Below the pieces are notes generated by a model. The model was not told the origin of the DNA. It did no database searches and was given only the letters and a program-made list of their open reading frames with translations. Shown here piece after piece: positions 8,703-18,017 of a DNA stretch of 64,000 nt. The translations under genes and the position numbers were made by a program. Location: NCBI GenBank assembly GCA_913774625.1, contig CAJYHL010000053.1:1-64000 (forward strand), given 5' to 3'. Numbering within the stretch: position 1 is the stretch's first letter; each line of letters starts with the position of its first letter. Source of the DNA: an uncultured Acidovorax sp. (GTDB lineage Bacteria; Pseudomonadota; Gammaproteobacteria; Burkholderiales; Burkholderiaceae_C).

Positions 8703-11700
8703 CAGCCGCAGCTCCCCAGATGCCCGCATTGTGTGCAGTAATCGCAGCCGTCCTTGCGGATCACGGCATGGGCGCCGCATTCGCTGCATTTCTTGCCGGC
8801 CATGGCGGGCGGCATGCCGCTGGGCAGCGGGGGCTCGTCCAGCGGCAGCACCTGCTGCTGCATGGGTTGCTCGGCCCGCCGCGCCAGGATGTTCTGGATG
8901 GCATAGGCCATGGCCGCCACTTCCGATTCGTGCCAGAGCGGCACGGGCGTGCCGTCGTCCTTGCGGTGGGTGCCCAGGCGCACGGGGCCGCGGTCCCAGG
9001 CGACCTTGCGCATGTCCGACAGCGCCCGCTCCAGGAAGCCGCCGCGCGCGGCCAGCGACAGCAGGCGCATGCTGGAGGTGATCCACTGCTGCGATTCGCC
9101 GCTCTGCCCCACGGGCATGAAGAACTCGATGGCCCGGTCCACCGTGCCGCCGCGCCCGTCGGGCACGGGCAGGAAGGAGACGACGAGGTAGAGCGTCTTG
9201 TGGCCTTCCTGCGTCCAGTATTCGAGCTTCTCGGCCACGGCGGAGAGGCCGCCCTTGGGCCGGCTCTCGATCACGGCGCGCATCGGGTCCACGGCCGGCG
9301 CGGCGGGCGGCTCGGCGGCCGGTGGCGGCGGCGCGGCGGGCGCGGCGACCTCCAGCACCGATCCCAGGATGGTGTTGGGCCGGTAGGTCGCCAGGCCCTT
9401 CAGGCCGGCCTGCCAGGCCTGGCGGTAGAGGCCCTTGAAGTCTTCGTAGGGATAGTCCGCCGCCACGTTCACGGTCTTGGAGATGGCCGTATCCACATAG
9501 GGCTGCACGGCCTGCATCATGGCGATGTGGTCGGCCGCCGGCATCTCCAGCGCCGAGACGAAATAGTCGGGCAGCCGGCCCACGTCGCCGCCCAGCAGGC
9601 GGTAGAGCCGCCAGGCGTGGTCTTCCACCGTGTATTCGCTGGTGCTGCCGTCGGCCTCGCGCTTGCGGCGGGTGTAGGTCCAGGAGAACGGGGGCTCGAT
9701 GCCGTTGGAAGCGTTGTCGGCGAAGGCCAGGCTCACCGTGCCGGTGGGCGCGATGGACAGCAGGTGGCTGTTGCGAATGCCGTGCCGGCGGATCAGCGCC
9801 TGGATGTCGGCCGGCAGCCGGCTGGCGAAGGTACCTTCGGCCAGGTAGCCGTCGGCGTCGAACTTGGGGAAGGCGCCCTTTTCCTGCGCCAGCGCCACCG
9901 AAGCCCGGTAGGCGGCATCGCGCAGATGGCGGGCGATGCGCACGGCCATGTCGCGGCCCTCGGGCCGGTCGTAGCGCAGCCGCAGCATGGCCAGGGTGTT
10001 GCCCATGCCGGTGAAGCCGACGCCGATGCGCCGCTTGGCGGCGGATTCCTCGCGCTGCTGCGGCAGGGGCCAGAAGGTGAGATCCAGCACGTTGTCCAGC
10101 GCCCGCACCTGGGTGGCGACGGCGGCCTCGAAGGCGGCGAAGTCGAATTCCGGCTCTCCACCCTGCAGGCCGAAAGGCCGGCGCACGAAGCGCGTGAGGA
10201 TGATGGGCCCCAGGTCGCAGCAGCCGTAGGAGGGCAGCGGCTGCTCGCCGCAGTTGTGGACGTAGAGGCCGTTGGCATCGAAGGCATGGCAGCCGGCCAC
10301 GGTCACGTCGAACACGTCGGCCATGCCATCGGGCTCCAGCGATTCGACCGTGGCGACGAAGCGCTCGCGGTTCATTTCGCGCCGGAAGCCCTGCAGGGCG
10401 GCTTCCAGCCGCGCCGCCTTGTCGCCGTCGGCGAAGCCGATGCGCTCGGCAAACACGGCCAGGTTGTCGCCGCTGATGACCAGCTCGTGCTGGGCGCGGG
10501 TGGCATAGGCACGCACTCCGCCACGGCCGTCGGACAGCTGGCGGTGGCTCTGCGCCGGACGGCGCTCTGCGTAGAGCGTGCTGGCGATGCCCAGGCGCAG
10601 CAGCATGCGCTGCACGGTCTGCAGCAGGGCCTGGTCGCTTTGCGACAGCCGCACGCTCACGCCCTTGGCCTGCGTGCCCTGCACCGAGCCGTCGGCATCG
10701 AAGAGGCCGCGCAGCAGGCCGGCGGCGAAGGCCGACGAGCAGCGCTCCATGCGCGGCGTGATGGTCTTGCTTCCGGGGCGCATGTCCATGGCATGGGCCA
10801 GCCGGCACAGCGGGGCGCTGGCCAGGCGCGTTTCGCCCCGGCCGGCGATGGGGCGCTGGAAGCCCTGGAAGTCGGCCCGGTGCGGCGCCAGCGTGGCGAT
10901 GGCGGCTTCGGCCGCAGCCAGGATGCCGGTCGCGCCCGCACGCAGCGCGGTGCGGCCGTCTTCGCCCACGGCCTTGAGCTGCGGCGCCCAGACGGAAAGC
11001 ACGGCCTTGTCCTGCCGCAGGCTGCCGTCGCCGATCAGGAGGCCCAGCAGATAGCCCTCGGCCTCGGTGCCCGGGCCGTCCCAGCCCCGCAGGCCGCGCT
11101 GGTCGTGCAGCACCACTTCGTCGCCCGGGTGCAGCTCGCCGGCAGGTGTCCATTCGACTTCGCGCACGTAGCGCGTGCGGCGCACGACCCGGCGCACGGG
11201 GTGGTCGGCCGTGAGCCGCAGCGCATGGCCCTCGCGGGTGGTCAGGCGCAGCACGGGGCGGTGGCCAGTGGCGAAGAAGCCTTCGCTTTCCACCGCGAAG
11301 GCCTGGCCATCCACCACGGCGTGGAAGCGCCGCCCGATCAGATCGGCCACCTGGGCCGGGCCGTCCGAGGTCATCACCCAGGTGTCGGCCGTGACGCAAG
11401 GGTTCGTCGCGGCGATGTCCTCGCAATAGCGCAGGTTGTTGTCCTGGTTGATGTGGTCCAGGAACAGGATGCCCGGCTCGGCGAAGTCGTAGGCCGACTG
11501 CATGATGGTGTCCCACAGTTCGCGCGCGGCCACGGTTCGGTAGACCCATAGGCCGTCCGCCCGGCGGCGGGCGCCCCGGGCCTTGAGGGCGGCGCCGGGT
11601 TCGGCGCGGTGGACCAGCTCCCAGTCGCCGCCCGCTTCCACCGCGGCCATGAAGGCGCCCGGCACGCCGACCGAGACGTTGAAGTTGTTCCAGCGGCCGG

Positions 11701-12289
11701 GCGTGCGCTTGGCGGTGATGAAGTCCAGCACGTCGGGGTGGTCGATGCGCAGCACGCCCATCTGCGCGCCGCGCCGCGCGCCCGCGCTCTCGACCGTGGA
11801 GCAGGACTGGTCGAACACGTTGATGTAGCTGCATGGGCCCGAGGCCTGAGAGGCCGTGCCCTTGACGATGGCGCCGCGCGGGCGGATGCGGGAGAAGTCG
11901 TAGCCCACGCCGCCGCCGCGCCGCATGGTCTCGGCCGCCTCGCGCAGCGCTTCGTAGATGCCCGGGTAGCCGCCCTCGTCCACGCCCTGGATGCAGTCGC
12001 CCACGGGCTGCACGAAGCAGTTGATCAGCGTGGCCTGGATGTCGGTGCCGGCCGCGCTCATGATGCGCCCCGCGCCGATGGCCCCGGCCCGCAGGTTGGC
12101 GAGGAATGCCGCCTCGTGCCGGGCGCGCTGCTCCGCCGGCTCGACGCTGGCCAGCGCCCGGGCCACGCGGGCGAAGAGCGCCTCGGCGTCGGGCTCGCCG
12201 TTCTTCAGGTATTTCTCGCGCAGCACGTCCAGGCTGATGGGCTGGGGCGTGTCGGTGGGCTGGGCCAGGGGGTGGAGGTCGCGTTGCAT
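8702..12289 (-). CDS. nrdJ: Adenosylcobalamin-dependent (class II) ribonucleoside-diphosphate reductase with in-frame intein
   Basis: RNR motifs GGGVGYDFSRIRPRGA, SSxC-type ACSTVES, CGEQPLPSYGCCDLGPI, LSIAPTGTVSLAFADNASNGIEPPFSWTY; C-terminal Cys-rich tail KKCSECGAHAVIRKDGCDYCTQCG. Confidence 0.95.
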   Translation of the reverse strand: MQRDLHPLAQPTDTPQPISLDVLREKYLKNGEPDAEALFARVARALASVEPAEQRARHEAAFLANLRAGAIGAGRIMSAAGTDIQATLINCFVQPVGDCIQGVDEGGYPGIYEALREAAETMRRGGGVGYDFSRIRPRGAIVKGTASQASGPCSYINVFDQSCSTVESAGARRGAQMGVLRIDHPDVLDFITAKRTPGRWNNFNVSVGVPGAFMAAVEAGGDWELVHRAEPGAALKARGARRRADGLWVYRTVAARELWDTIMQSAYDFAEPGILFLDHINQDNNLRYCEDIAATNPCVTADTWVMTSDGPAQVADLIGRRFHAVVDGQAFAVESEGFFATGHRPVLRLTTREGHALRLTADHPVRRVVRRTRYVREVEWTPAGELHPGDEVVLHDQRGLRGWDGPGTEAEGYLLGLLIGDGSLRQDKAVLSVWAPQLKAVGEDGRTALRAGATGILAAAEAAIATLAPHRADFQGFQRPIAGRGETRLASAPLCRLAHAMDMRPGSKTITPRMERCSSAFAAGLLRGLFDADGSVQGTQAKGVSVRLSQSDQALLQTVQRMLLRLGIASTLYAERRPAQSHRQLSDGRGGVRAYATRAQHELVISGDNLAVFAERIGFADGDKAARLEAALQGFRREMNRERFVATVESLEPDGMADVFDVTVAGCHAFDANGLYVHNCGEQPLPSYGCCDLGPIILTRFVRRPFGLQGGEPEFDFAAFEAAVATQVRALDNVLDLTFWPLPQQREESAAKRRIGVGFTGMGNTLAMLRLRYDRPEGRDMAVRIARHLRDAAYRASVALAQEKGAFPKFDADGYLAEGTFASRLPADIQALIRRHGIRNSHLLSIAPTGTVSLAFADNASNGIEPPFSWTYTRRKREADGSTSEYTVEDHAWRLYRLLGGDVGRLPDYFVSALEMPAADHIAMMQAVQPYVDTAISKTVNVAADYPYEDFKGLYRQAWQAGLKGLATYRPNTILGSVLEVAAPAAPPPPAAEPPAAPAVDPMRAVIESRPKGGLSAVAEKLEYWTQEGHKTLYLVVSFLPVPDGRGGTVDRAIEFFMPVGQSGESQQWITSSMRLLSLAARGGFLERALSDMRKVAWDRGPVRLGTHRKDDGTPVPLWHESEVAAMAYAIQNILARRAEQPMQQQVLPLDEPPLPSGMPPAMAGKKCSECGAHAVIRKDGCDYCTQCGHLGSCG
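10253..11398 (-). mobile_element. Intein (382 aa, LAGLIDADG homing endonuclease type) inside nrdJ
   Basis: Splice block A CVTADTWVMT, block B LTADHPV (TxxH), endonuclease motifs GYLLGLLIGDGSL and LLRGLFDADGSV, C-terminal VFDVTVAGCHAFDANGLYVHN followed by Cys(+1); the flanking exteins ATNP / CGEQPLPSYG form a continuous RNR active-site motif. Confidence 0.96.
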
Positions 12290-12631
12290 GGGTGGGAGCC
12301 TTGGCGCAAAGCCGCCCGGACGGGACGGCGGGCGTTCTTTGTACACCCGGTGCGGCGCGGCCGGTAGCCCGCAGGTCAAGCCCATCGGATCGGCAGGGAC
12401 GGCTGCGGACAGGTGCTCCTGCGGCGACGGGCCGATGGGGTGCGAAGGCAGGCGATTGGTTCGATCCGTGCAACGCTGTGTTGCTGCGCCGGTGTCTGGC
12501 AAGGCACCGGGCGGGCCCTATCTTGGTAGGCTGCGTGGCGCCGCGCCTGCCTGCAGGCTCCCACGGGTCCCTGCCGCGGCGCCCGCGCTGCCTCGATTGC
12601 CTTCCTTTCACACTTCCGAAAGCCTCTTTCC

Positions 12632-13297
12632 ATGACCGACAAGCAAGCCTCCGCCACCGATGCCTCTTCGCTGCTCGAGCGCCTGAACTGGCGCTACGCC
12701 ACCAAGAAGATGGACCCGGCCCGCAAGGTGCCGGCCGACAAGCTGGAACGCATCATCGAGGCCGCCCGCCTGGCGCCCACCTCCAGCGGCCTGCAGCCGT
12801 TCGAGCTGCTGGTGGTGACCGCCCCGGCCGTGCGCGCCCGCATCCAGGCCATCGCCTGGAACCAGGCCCAGATCGTGGACGGCTCGCACCTGCTGGTGTT
12901 CGCGGCATGGGACAACTACACCGCCGAGCGCATCAACGCCATGTTCGACTACACGAACGAAGTGCGCGGCTTCAAGAACGAAGGCTGGGAGAACTACCGC
13001 CAGCAGCTGCTCAATTCCTACCCCCAGCGCGATGCCGAGGTGAACTTCCAGCACGCCGCGCGCCAGGCCTACATCGCCCTGTCGGCCGCCCTGACGGCCG
13101 CCGCCTATGAAGGCGTGGACAGCACGCCCATGGAAGGCTTCGACCCCGCCGCGCTGGACGAGATCCTGGACCTGCGCGCCCGCCATCTGCGCAGCGTGGC
13201 CATCCTGCCGCTGGGCTACCGTCTGGCCGAGCAGGACTGGCTGGTCGATCTGCCCAAGGTGCGCCGCCCGCGCGAGCGTTTCGTCACCGAAGTCTGA
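12632..13297 (+). CDS. NAD(P)H-dependent nitroreductase family oxidoreductase (NfsB-like)
   Basis: LNWRYATKKMDPARKVPADKLERIIEAARLAPTSSGLQPFELLVV...PLGYR. Confidence 0.9.
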   Translation: MTDKQASATDASSLLERLNWRYATKKMDPARKVPADKLERIIEAARLAPTSSGLQPFELLVVTAPAVRARIQAIAWNQAQIVDGSHLLVFAAWDNYTAERINAMFDYTNEVRGFKNEGWENYRQQLLNSYPQRDAEVNFQHAARQAYIALSAALTAAAYEGVDSTPMEGFDPAALDEILDLRARHLRSVAILPLGYRLAEQDWLVDLPKVRRPRERFVTEV

Positions 13298-13362
13298 CAC
13301 CGGAGTGAACCGAGCCGGCCGGGCGCCAGGCCGGCTCCGGCGCCCGGTACGGCAGCGTACAC

Positions 13363-13380
13363 AGCTATTTTTTCAATAAC
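13363..13380 (-). repeat. Small intergenic palindromic repeat, copy D (GTTAT-N7-ATAGC; partial)
   Basis: Minus strand GTTATTGAAAAAATAGCTG; same arm/loop geometry as the other copies. Confidence 0.4.
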
Positions 13381-13384
13381 ACCC

Positions 13385-13408
13385 GGATTCCCGCTGCGGC
13401 GGGAATCC
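13385..13408. repeat. Perfect inverted repeat GGATTCCCGC-TGCG-GCGGGAATCC
   Basis: 10-bp perfect arms, 4-nt loop, between convergent genes. Confidence 0.75.
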
Positions 13409-13423
13409 ATCGCCCATCTCCCA

Positions 13424-16150
13424 TCACCCCTCCGATGCCTGCCGGCGCAGCAGCTCGGTGAACTCCCCGGCCGGCAACGGCTTGGAGCACAGGTAGCCCT
13501 GGAAGCTGTCACAGCCGCGCGCATGCAGGAAGGCGCGCTGCGCCTCGGTCTCCACGCCTTCGGCCAGCACCGACAGCCCCAGGCTGTGGCCCATGGCGAT
13601 GATGGCCGCGCAGATGGCCATGTCGTCGGTGTTCTGCGGCAGGTCGCGGATGAAGCTGCGGTCGATCTTGAGCACGTCAATGGGAAAGCGCTTGAGGTGC
13701 GCGAGCGACGAATACCCGGTGCCGAAGTCATCCACCGCCAGCCGCACACCCAATTCGCGCAGCTGCAGCAGCACCTGGCGCGCGTCCTCGGGACGCTCGG
13801 CCAGCGCGCCTTCGGTGATCTCCAGCTCCAGCTGGCGGGCCGGAAAGCCGCTGGCCTTGAGCGCGCCCTTCAGGCCGGCCATCAGGTCGCTCAGGTGGAA
13901 CTGCCGGGGCGAGAGGTTGATCGCCAGCGTGGCCGTGAGCAGGCCCGCGTCGATCCAGGCCCGGCCCTGCCGGCAGACCTCGGCCGTCACCCAGTCGCCC
14001 AGCGGGCCGATGAGGCCGGTGGCTTCGGCCACCGGGATGAAGCGCGTCGGCGCGATGACGCCTTCGACCGGATCGTTCCAGCGCACCAGCGCCTCGGCGC
14101 CGACGATGCGGCCGCTGGCGATGTCCACCTGCGGCTGGTAGTGCATCTGCAGATGGCCTTCGGCCATGGCCAGGCGCAGCCGGGCTTCGAGCGCCAGCCG
14201 TTCGCGCGCGGCCGCGGTCAGGCCCTCGTCGAAGAAGCACCAGGCGCCGCGGCCGTGCGCCTTGGCGGCATGCACTGCGGCATGCGCGCCCTGCAGCAGC
14301 GTCTGCGCCGTGGTGCCGTGCGCGGGAAAGAGGGCGATGCCCACGCTGGCGCCGGCCATGACCTCGAAGCCCTCGGGCGAGCGCCAGGGGTCGGCGGCGG
14401 CGGCGATCATGGTCTGGGCGATGGCGCCGGCGTCCTCGGGCTGGCGCAGGTGGCGCGCCAGCACGCCCAGCTCGTCGCCGCCCATGCGGCCGACGAGCAT
14501 GTCCGGCCCCATGGCCGACTGCACCTGGCGCGCGATGTGCTGCAGCACCTGGTCGCCCACGCCGTGGCCGTAGCTGTCGTTCACGTCCTTGAAGCGGTCG
14601 AGGTTGAGCAGCAGCACGGCCATCTGCTCGCCGCCGGGCCGCGCGGCCTGCACGGCCTCTTCCAGGCGCTCGGCGAAGCGGCTGCGGTTGGCCAGGGTGG
14701 TGAGCGGGTCGTGGTGCGCGAGGAACTCCAGCCGCTGGTACTGGGCCTTTTCCTCGGTGATGTCGGTGAACACGCACACGTAGTGGGTGGTCTCGCCGGC
14801 CGCATCGCGCACGGCCGAGAGCGACATGTGCTCGGGGAACACCTCGCCGTTCTTGCGCCGGTTCCAGATCTCGCCCTGCCAGTGGCCGGTGCGGCCCAGG
14901 CGCTCCCACATGGCAGCGTAGAAGGCCTTGTCGTGGCGGCCCGACTTGAAGATGCGCGGGGTCTGGCCCAGCAGCTCGTCTTCCGTGTAGCCCAGCAGGC
15001 GGGTGAAGGCGGCATTGACCCAGAGGATGCGGCTTTGCGCATCGGTCACCACCACGCCCTCGACGGTGTTGTCCACCACGGCGATGGCCAGGCGGTGGTG
15101 CTCCTCGTCGCGGCGCTGCACGTCCTGGTCGGCCAGCATGCCCAGCAGGCGGCGGGGCCGCCCCCGGGCATCGAGCTGGCGCCGGCCATGGACGCGGAAC
15201 CAGCGGTATTCGCCGTCGAAGCAGCGCAGGCGCACGCTGTCGGCGAAGGGTTCGTCCGACGACAGCGCATGGCGCGCGGCGGCCAGCAGGCGGCGCCGGT
15301 CGGCCCTCAGCACATTGGGCAGCAGGCAGAAGTCGCGCGTGAAGTCGTCGCCCTGGTAGCGCAGCAGGCGCTCCACGCCGCCGGCGAAGTCGAGCCGGCG
15401 CCGCTGCAGGTCCCAGTCCCACACGCCGATGCCGCCGCCTTCGAGCACCTGCCGCAGCCGCGCTTCGCTGCGCTCCAGCGCGCGGCGCGCCGCGCGGGCC
15501 TCGGTCAGGTCCTGCAGCACGCAGAGCAGGTGCTCGGGCGCTTCGTCGGCCGCCGGCACCAGGCAGAGGGTGCCCAGCAGGGGCATGCCGCCCTCGCCGT
15601 CTTCGGCCCCGTCGGACTCATCCGCCGGGCCCGCGCCGTGCAGGGGGCGCAGGCGGTGCAAACGGTACTCGGCCGCAGCGTTGTCGCGCTCGCCGCCGCC
15701 CGCGCGCAGGCGTTCGGCCAGGCCGGCGACGGCCAGCGGATCGACCGGGCGCACCAGCGCATGGAAATCGAGCCCCTCGGGCACGGCGCCGTCCGGCGCC
15801 AGTCCCAGCCACTGGCGCAGGCTGCCGTTCATCCACAGCACGCGCCCGTCCAGCGCGATGCGCGCCACGCCGGCCGGCAGATGGCGGACGAGCTGGTCGC
15901 GCTCGCGCCGGGCCGCCACGTGGCGAGCCTCCGCACGCTGCAGGCGCTGCAGCAGCCAGAACACCAGCGCGGCCCCCAGCACCACGCACAGCAGGCCGCC
16001 GGCGCGCCGCAGGAACAGGGCCTGGCCGATGTCGGAAGCGCACGATTCGAGCACGGCCTCGCCCGCCAGCACGCTCAGCGTGCCTGCGGCCAAATATAAA
16101 AAGGCCCCCCGCCATGGGGAGCCCCGCGGGCCAGGGCCCTTGCTGTCCAT
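13424..16150 (-). CDS. Membrane PAS-GGDEF(GGDEL)-EAL protein (c-di-GMP turnover)
   Basis: N-terminal TM; PAS/PAC repeats; LLNLDRFKDVNDSYGHGVGD...RMGGDELGVLA; EAL domain with GAEALVRW and DDFGTGYSSLAHLKRFPIDVLKID. Confidence 0.93.
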   Translation of the reverse strand: MDSKGPGPRGSPWRGAFLYLAAGTLSVLAGEAVLESCASDIGQALFLRRAGGLLCVVLGAALVFWLLQRLQRAEARHVAARRERDQLVRHLPAGVARIALDGRVLWMNGSLRQWLGLAPDGAVPEGLDFHALVRPVDPLAVAGLAERLRAGGGERDNAAAEYRLHRLRPLHGAGPADESDGAEDGEGGMPLLGTLCLVPAADEAPEHLLCVLQDLTEARAARRALERSEARLRQVLEGGGIGVWDWDLQRRRLDFAGGVERLLRYQGDDFTRDFCLLPNVLRADRRRLLAAARHALSSDEPFADSVRLRCFDGEYRWFRVHGRRQLDARGRPRRLLGMLADQDVQRRDEEHHRLAIAVVDNTVEGVVVTDAQSRILWVNAAFTRLLGYTEDELLGQTPRIFKSGRHDKAFYAAMWERLGRTGHWQGEIWNRRKNGEVFPEHMSLSAVRDAAGETTHYVCVFTDITEEKAQYQRLEFLAHHDPLTTLANRSRFAERLEEAVQAARPGGEQMAVLLLNLDRFKDVNDSYGHGVGDQVLQHIARQVQSAMGPDMLVGRMGGDELGVLARHLRQPEDAGAIAQTMIAAAADPWRSPEGFEVMAGASVGIALFPAHGTTAQTLLQGAHAAVHAAKAHGRGAWCFFDEGLTAAARERLALEARLRLAMAEGHLQMHYQPQVDIASGRIVGAEALVRWNDPVEGVIAPTRFIPVAEATGLIGPLGDWVTAEVCRQGRAWIDAGLLTATLAINLSPRQFHLSDLMAGLKGALKASGFPARQLELEITEGALAERPEDARQVLLQLRELGVRLAVDDFGTGYSSLAHLKRFPIDVLKIDRSFIRDLPQNTDDMAICAAIIAMGHSLGLSVLAEGVETEAQRAFLHARGCDSFQGYLCSKPLPAGEFTELLRRQASEG

Positions 16151-16219
16151 TGATTTCCTCGCTGCGTGTGGCTGGTCGGCGCGGCAGCGGCGCTGCGGTG
16201 CTGCGACAATCGGCCGGCT

Positions 16220-17068
16220 ATGACCCAAGCCTACATTCTCACCCTGTCCTGCCCCGATCGACTGGGGCTGGTACATGCCGTTTCCGGTTTTCTGCTGGAG
16301 CAGGACGGCAACATCGAAGAGGCCGCCCAATACAACGACCACGATACCGGCCTTTTCTTCATGCGGCTGCAGTTCGCCTGCGCCCGGCATGACCAGGCCA
16401 CCCTGCGCGAGCGCCTGGCCGCCTTCGCCGAGCCGCACCAGATGCGCTGGCATCTGCACGCGGCCAGCGAGCCGGTGCGCACCGTCATCATGGTCAGCCG
16501 CGAGGGCCACTGCCTGAACGACCTGCTGTTCCGCTGGAAGTCGGGCCTGCTGCCGGTCCACGTCGCCGCCATCATCAGCAACCACCGCGACTTCTACCAG
16601 CTGGCGGCCAGCTACAACGTGCCCTTCCACCACATCCCCGTCACCAAGGACAACAAGGCCCAGGCCGAGGCCCGCCAGTTCGAGATCATCGAGCAGGAAG
16701 GCGCCGAGCTGGTGGTGCTGGCCCGCTACATGCAGGTGCTGTCGAACGACCTGTGCCGCAAGCTCGAAGGCCGGGCCATCAACATCCACCACAGCTTCCT
16801 GCCCAGCTTCAAGGGCGCCAAGCCCTACTACCAGGCCCACGACCGCGGCGTGAAGCTGATCGGCGCCACCGCCCACTACGTCACGGCCGACCTGGACGAA
16901 GGCCCGATCATCGAGCAGGACGTCGCCCGCGCCGACCATACCGACACGGTGGAAGACCTCACGGCCCGCGGCCGCGACACCGAAAGCCAGGTGCTGGCCC
17001 GCGCCGTGAAATGGCACACCGAACGCCGCGTGCTGCTCAACGGCCACAAGACCGTCGTCTTCCGCTGA
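16220..17068 (+). CDS. purU: Formyltetrahydrofolate deformylase
   Basis: MTQAYILTLSCPDRLGLVHAVSGFL ACT domain; INIHHSFLPSFKGAKPYYQAHDRGVKLIGATAHYVTADLDEGPIIEQD. Confidence 0.96.
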   Translation: MTQAYILTLSCPDRLGLVHAVSGFLLEQDGNIEEAAQYNDHDTGLFFMRLQFACARHDQATLRERLAAFAEPHQMRWHLHAASEPVRTVIMVSREGHCLNDLLFRWKSGLLPVHVAAIISNHRDFYQLAASYNVPFHHIPVTKDNKAQAEARQFEIIEQEGAELVVLARYMQVLSNDLCRKLEGRAINIHHSFLPSFKGAKPYYQAHDRGVKLIGATAHYVTADLDEGPIIEQDVARADHTDTVEDLTARGRDTESQVLARAVKWHTERRVLLNGHKTVVFR

Positions 17069-17078
17069 AGCGCCCGCC

Positions 17079-18017
17079 ATGGCCACCGGCAGCAGCCTCC
17101 CCAAGGACCCCTTCGCCGTGCGCGGCGCGGACGGGGGCTGGAGCAGCGGCGTGCGCCGCATCCCGCCCATCCAGTGCCTCATCACCTTCGAGGCGCTGGC
17201 CCGGCTGCGCAGCGTGACCCAGTCGGCCGAAGAGCTGTGCGTGACGCCCAGCGCCGTGAGCCACCGCGTCAAGCAGCTGGAGCAGATCCTGGGCACGCGG
17301 CTCTTCGGCCGGGCGGATTTTTCCCTCACCACCGAGGGCAGCGCCTACCTGGCCCAGGTGCGCGAGGGCCTGAGCGCGCTGCAGCGCTTCCCGGGCAGCG
17401 ACGCCACGCCGGGCAAGCGGCGGCTCAAGCTGGCCGTCACGCCCACCTTCGCGCGCGTCATCCTGATTCCGCGGCTGCGGCAGTTCACCGAGGTCTATCC
17501 CGAGATCGACCTCGCGCTGCAGGTCTCCATTCCGCTGCTGGACGTGGTGGCGGAAGACGCCGACCTGGTGGTGCGCTTCGGCCCCGGCCATTACGCCGAC
17601 ATGGAGCATGTGGAGATCGCGCGCGACATGGTCACGCCGCTGGCCTCGCCTGCCTTCATCCGCGAGCACGGCCCCTTCGAGCGGCCCGAGAACCTGGAAG
17701 GCATTCCGCTGCTGCGCAGCCCGCTGGAGCCCTGGCGCCCCTGGTTCGCCGCCTGCGGGCTGGACTGGCCCGCACCCAGCGAAGGCTCGCAGTTCAACGA
17801 CATCGGCCTGATGTGCGACGCCGCCGCGGCCGGCATGGGCGTGGCCCTGGTGCGCCTGAAGCTGGGCGCGCCCTGGCTGGACCAGGGCACGCTGGTGCGG
17901 CTCTTCGACATCCAGGCGCCCAGCCCGCACGCCCACTACCTGTGCTGGCGCACCGGCACCATGGACCGATGGGAGTGCGCGGCCTTCGCCGAATGGCTGC
18001 GGCGGGCCATGGCCTGA
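17079..18017 (+). CDS. LysR family transcriptional regulator (GcvA-like)
   Basis: LITFEALARLRSVTQSAEELCVTPSAVSHRVKQLEQILGTRLFGR; 10 bp after purU. Confidence 0.92.
   Translation: MATGSSLPKDPFAVRGADGGWSSGVRRIPPIQCLITFEALARLRSVTQSAEELCVTPSAVSHRVKQLEQILGTRLFGRADFSLTTEGSAYLAQVREGLSALQRFPGSDATPGKRRLKLAVTPTFARVILIPRLRQFTEVYPEIDLALQVSIPLLDVVAEDADLVVRFGPGHYADMEHVEIARDMVTPLASPAFIREHGPFERPENLEGIPLLRSPLEPWRPWFAACGLDWPAPSEGSQFNDIGLMCDAAAAGMGVALVRLKLGAPWLDQGTLVRLFDIQAPSPHAHYLCWRTGTMDRWECAAFAEWLRRAMA

Noticed and set aside
8720-11551. 943-aa plus-strand ORF antisense to nrdJ
   Set aside because: Shadow ORF of a high-GC gene; Ala/Gly/Arg/His-rich with no recognisable domain, while the opposite frame encodes a clear RNR with intein.
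8037-12611. 1524-aa minus-strand ORF
   Set aside because: Out-of-frame reading through nrdJ joined to the real nitroreductase; only its C-terminal ~221 aa is genuine.
12290-12631. Cobalamin riboswitch upstream of B12-dependent nrdJ
   Set aside because: Expected biologically, but I could not find a convincing B12-box in the 340-bp leader by eye; a covariance search (Rfam Cobalamin) would be decisive.
13523-16099. 858-aa plus-strand ORF opposite the PAS-GGDEL-EAL gene
   Set aside because: Antisense shadow; His/Gln/Arg/Gly-rich composition without domains.
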